Below the pieces are notes generated by a model, which did not search any database, was not told the DNA's origin, and saw nothing but the letters and a program-made list of their open reading frames with translations. Both the position numbers and the translations under genes were made by a program. Of a DNA stretch of 6,933 nt, positions 5,606-6,933 are shown piece by piece (the first letter of the stretch is position 1; every line of letters begins with the position of its first letter). The DNA is from Rhodothermaceae bacterium (GTDB lineage: Bacteria; Bacteroidota; Rhodothermia; Rhodothermales; JAHEMB01): contig JAHEMB010000191.1 of NCBI GenBank assembly GCA_024643915.1, forward strand, positions 1-6,933, in the 5' to 3' direction.

Positions 5606-6933
5606 ATGAAAACGACTTCACGCTTCCCCGGCGCGCTTCGCCGTTTGATGCTGGGCTTGCTGCTGGCTGGCCTGCTGGCGCCGGCGGCCCGCGCCCAAAC
5701 GGCTGATGACGCCTTCCGCTTCTCACAGCGCTACCCGGCCACGGGCGCCCGCATGATGGGTATGGCCGGTGCCGGCATCGCGGGGGTGGCGGACTACTCG
5801 GCGCTCTTTAGTAACCCGGCGGGCCTGGCGTTCTTCCCCCGGTCAGAGGTCTCCGGCTCGCTCAACACGCTCTTCGCCCAGGACGACGCATTCTTCCTCT
5901 CCGACCTGCCATGGGAGAGTGAGATGAGCGACACACGGCTGGGCCATCTCGCCTACGTGGGCAAGGCGCCCACGCGCCAGGGCTCGCTCGTTTTCGCGGC
6001 GGCCTTCAACCAGGTCAACACCTTCGGGCGCGAGCTTTTCTTCCAGGGCGATAACGCAACGAGTTCCATTACCGACTTCTTCCTGCCCTTCTCGGACGAG
6101 TTTGAATTGGTGACGGAGAATGGCGCTGTGCAGCCCCGCTTCTTCCGCGATCTTTCGGCGGTGGCCTACAATGGGGGCGCCATCGAATTCCTGGGTGAGA
6201 ATGTTGGGACGGGTGAGCCCCTCTTTTATCAGGCCGTGGCGCCGGGCACCACCGTGGAGCAGACGGGCAACGTGATCGAGGAGGGGCAGATGAGCGAGGC
6301 CAGCTTCGGCGGGGCGCTGGAGGCCACGCGTGGTGTGATGATCGGCCTCTCGGCCAACATCGCTTTCGGTACGTACCGCTTCGACAATTTCTACGATGAG
6401 ATCGACGTGTTCGACGAAAACACGGAGAACGATTACATCGTGCTTCTGGATGACGGCGAGTTGCGCGGCTTCGATCAGGTGAGCTTCGGGCAATTTCTGG
6501 AGACGGACCTCGTTGGCGTGAACTTGCGGGCGGGGCTAGCCTTCGAGGCGTCGCGCTCGGTGCGCTTCGGCGTGACGCTGGAGACGCCTACGTTCTACTC
6601 GGTGGACGAGGTATTCAGCACTGAGGTGGAGACCTTCTTCGACGACGGCGGGAGCCTTTTCGACAGCGCCGAGGGCAACTTTGAATACGAGATCATCACG
6701 CCCTGGCGGCTGGGCGCGGGCATCGCTTTCGTGAGCAATGAGGCGGTGGTTTCCGGCGACATCGAAGTGGTGGACTGGTCCCAACTCGAACTCGACGTTA
6801 GTGGCGATCCAACGCTTTTCGCCGAACTCAACCGGTCGATCAGCCAGGAATACAACGCCGTGTTCAATACCCGGCTGGGCGCCGAATATCGCATCAGCGA
6901 CCTCTTCTTGCGCGTGGGCTTTGCCTACCAGCC
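5606..6933 (+). CDS. OmpP1/FadL/TodX-type outer-membrane protein, 3' end beyond window
   Basis: Open from ATG 5606 to the window end without a stop: 442 complete codons plus two bases. Residues 1-30 are a Sec signal peptide (Arg12-Arg13, then LMLGLLLAGLLAP and an ARA cleavage site before Gln31). The mature N-terminus carries the family hallmark: GARMMGMAGAGIAGVADYSA (47-66), then LFSNPAGLAFF (67-77). The NPAG segment is characteristic of the FadL hatch/first strand region. Later matches include TPWRLGAGIAFV (365-376) followed by a VSGDIEVVDWSQLEL strand, and TRLGAEYRISDLFLRVGFAY (422-441), typical of the last strands before the C-terminus. Aromatic and acidic residues alternate as in a beta-barrel with acidic loops. 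Members form monomeric barrels for uptake of hydrophobic compounds such as long-chain fatty acids; the substrate here cannot be inferred. I estimate that a few tens of residues are missing. It has its own ribosome site and follows a terminator, so it probably has its own promoter. Confidence 0.9.
   Translation, partial: MKTTSRFPGALRRLMLGLLLAGLLAPAARAQTADDAFRFSQRYPATGARMMGMAGAGIAGVADYSALFSNPAGLAFFPRSEVSGSLNTLFAQDDAFFLSDLPWESEMSDTRLGHLAYVGKAPTRQGSLVFAAAFNQVNTFGRELFFQGDNATSSITDFFLPFSDEFELVTENGAVQPRFFRDLSAVAYNGGAIEFLGENVGTGEPLFYQAVAPGTTVEQTGNVIEEGQMSEASFGGALEATRGVMIGLSANIAFGTYRFDNFYDEIDVFDENTENDYIVLLDDGELRGFDQVSFGQFLETDLVGVNLRAGLAFEASRSVRFGVTLETPTFYSVDEVFSTEVETFFDDGGSLFDSAEGNFEYEIITPWRLGAGIAFVSNEAVVSGDIEVVDWSQLELDVSGDPTLFAELNRSISQEYNAVFNTRLGAEYRISDLFLRVGFAYQ

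Noticed and set aside
5843..6493. Minus-strand frame inside the FadL-type gene
   Set aside because: The plus frame carries a signal peptide and clear FadL family motifs; the antisense frame has no recognisable features.

Overview
This is a GC-rich bacterial segment with five protein-coding genes supported by recognisable families or export signals, plus one lipoprotein gene of unknown function. The best guess for the source is the Rhodothermota/Bacteroidota side of the tree. That rests on an archaeal/eukaryotic-type (type 3) prolyl-tRNA synthetase without its zinc cysteines, an OmpP1/FadL-type outer-membrane protein, several exported proteins, and mixed use of Shine-Dalgarno sites. It is inference from family style; no rRNA or other phylogenetic marker is present.

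Layout: (1) positions 1-895 (+) hold the 3' part of a gene resembling PA-domain/M28 zinc aminopeptidases, in which nearly all metal and catalytic positions are replaced. (2) 1089-1535 (+) encodes a small exported alpha-helical, HEAT-like protein with a very good ribosome binding site. It ends at a strong hairpin (1567-1601) that also serves the convergent gene. (3) 1623-2336 (-) encodes a multi-pass membrane protein of the PAP2 phosphatase superfamily. It lies 58 nt downstream of, and is probably co-transcribed with, (4) proS at 2395-3888 (-). (5) After a divergent intergenic region, 4196-5452 (+) encodes an unusual lipoprotein: lipobox, acidic segment, Tyr/Phe/Asp/Pro-rich segment, Arg/Gly segment, and a long C-terminal array of Ser-Arg repeats. 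It is followed by a textbook intrinsic terminator (5501-5529). (6) 5606 to the window end (+) is the start of an OmpP1/FadL/TodX-type outer-membrane beta-barrel gene, cut by the window.

Four of the six genes look directed to the cell envelope (exported HEAT-like protein, PAP2 membrane protein, repeat lipoprotein, FadL-type porin), and the M28-like protein may be as well. They do not form one evident pathway: strands alternate, terminators separate them, and proS is housekeeping. I see no CRISPR array, mobile element, tRNA/rRNA or integrase. The most unusual items are the Ser-Arg repeat lipoprotein and the apparent M28 pseudoenzyme. Neither amounts to a demonstrated new system.
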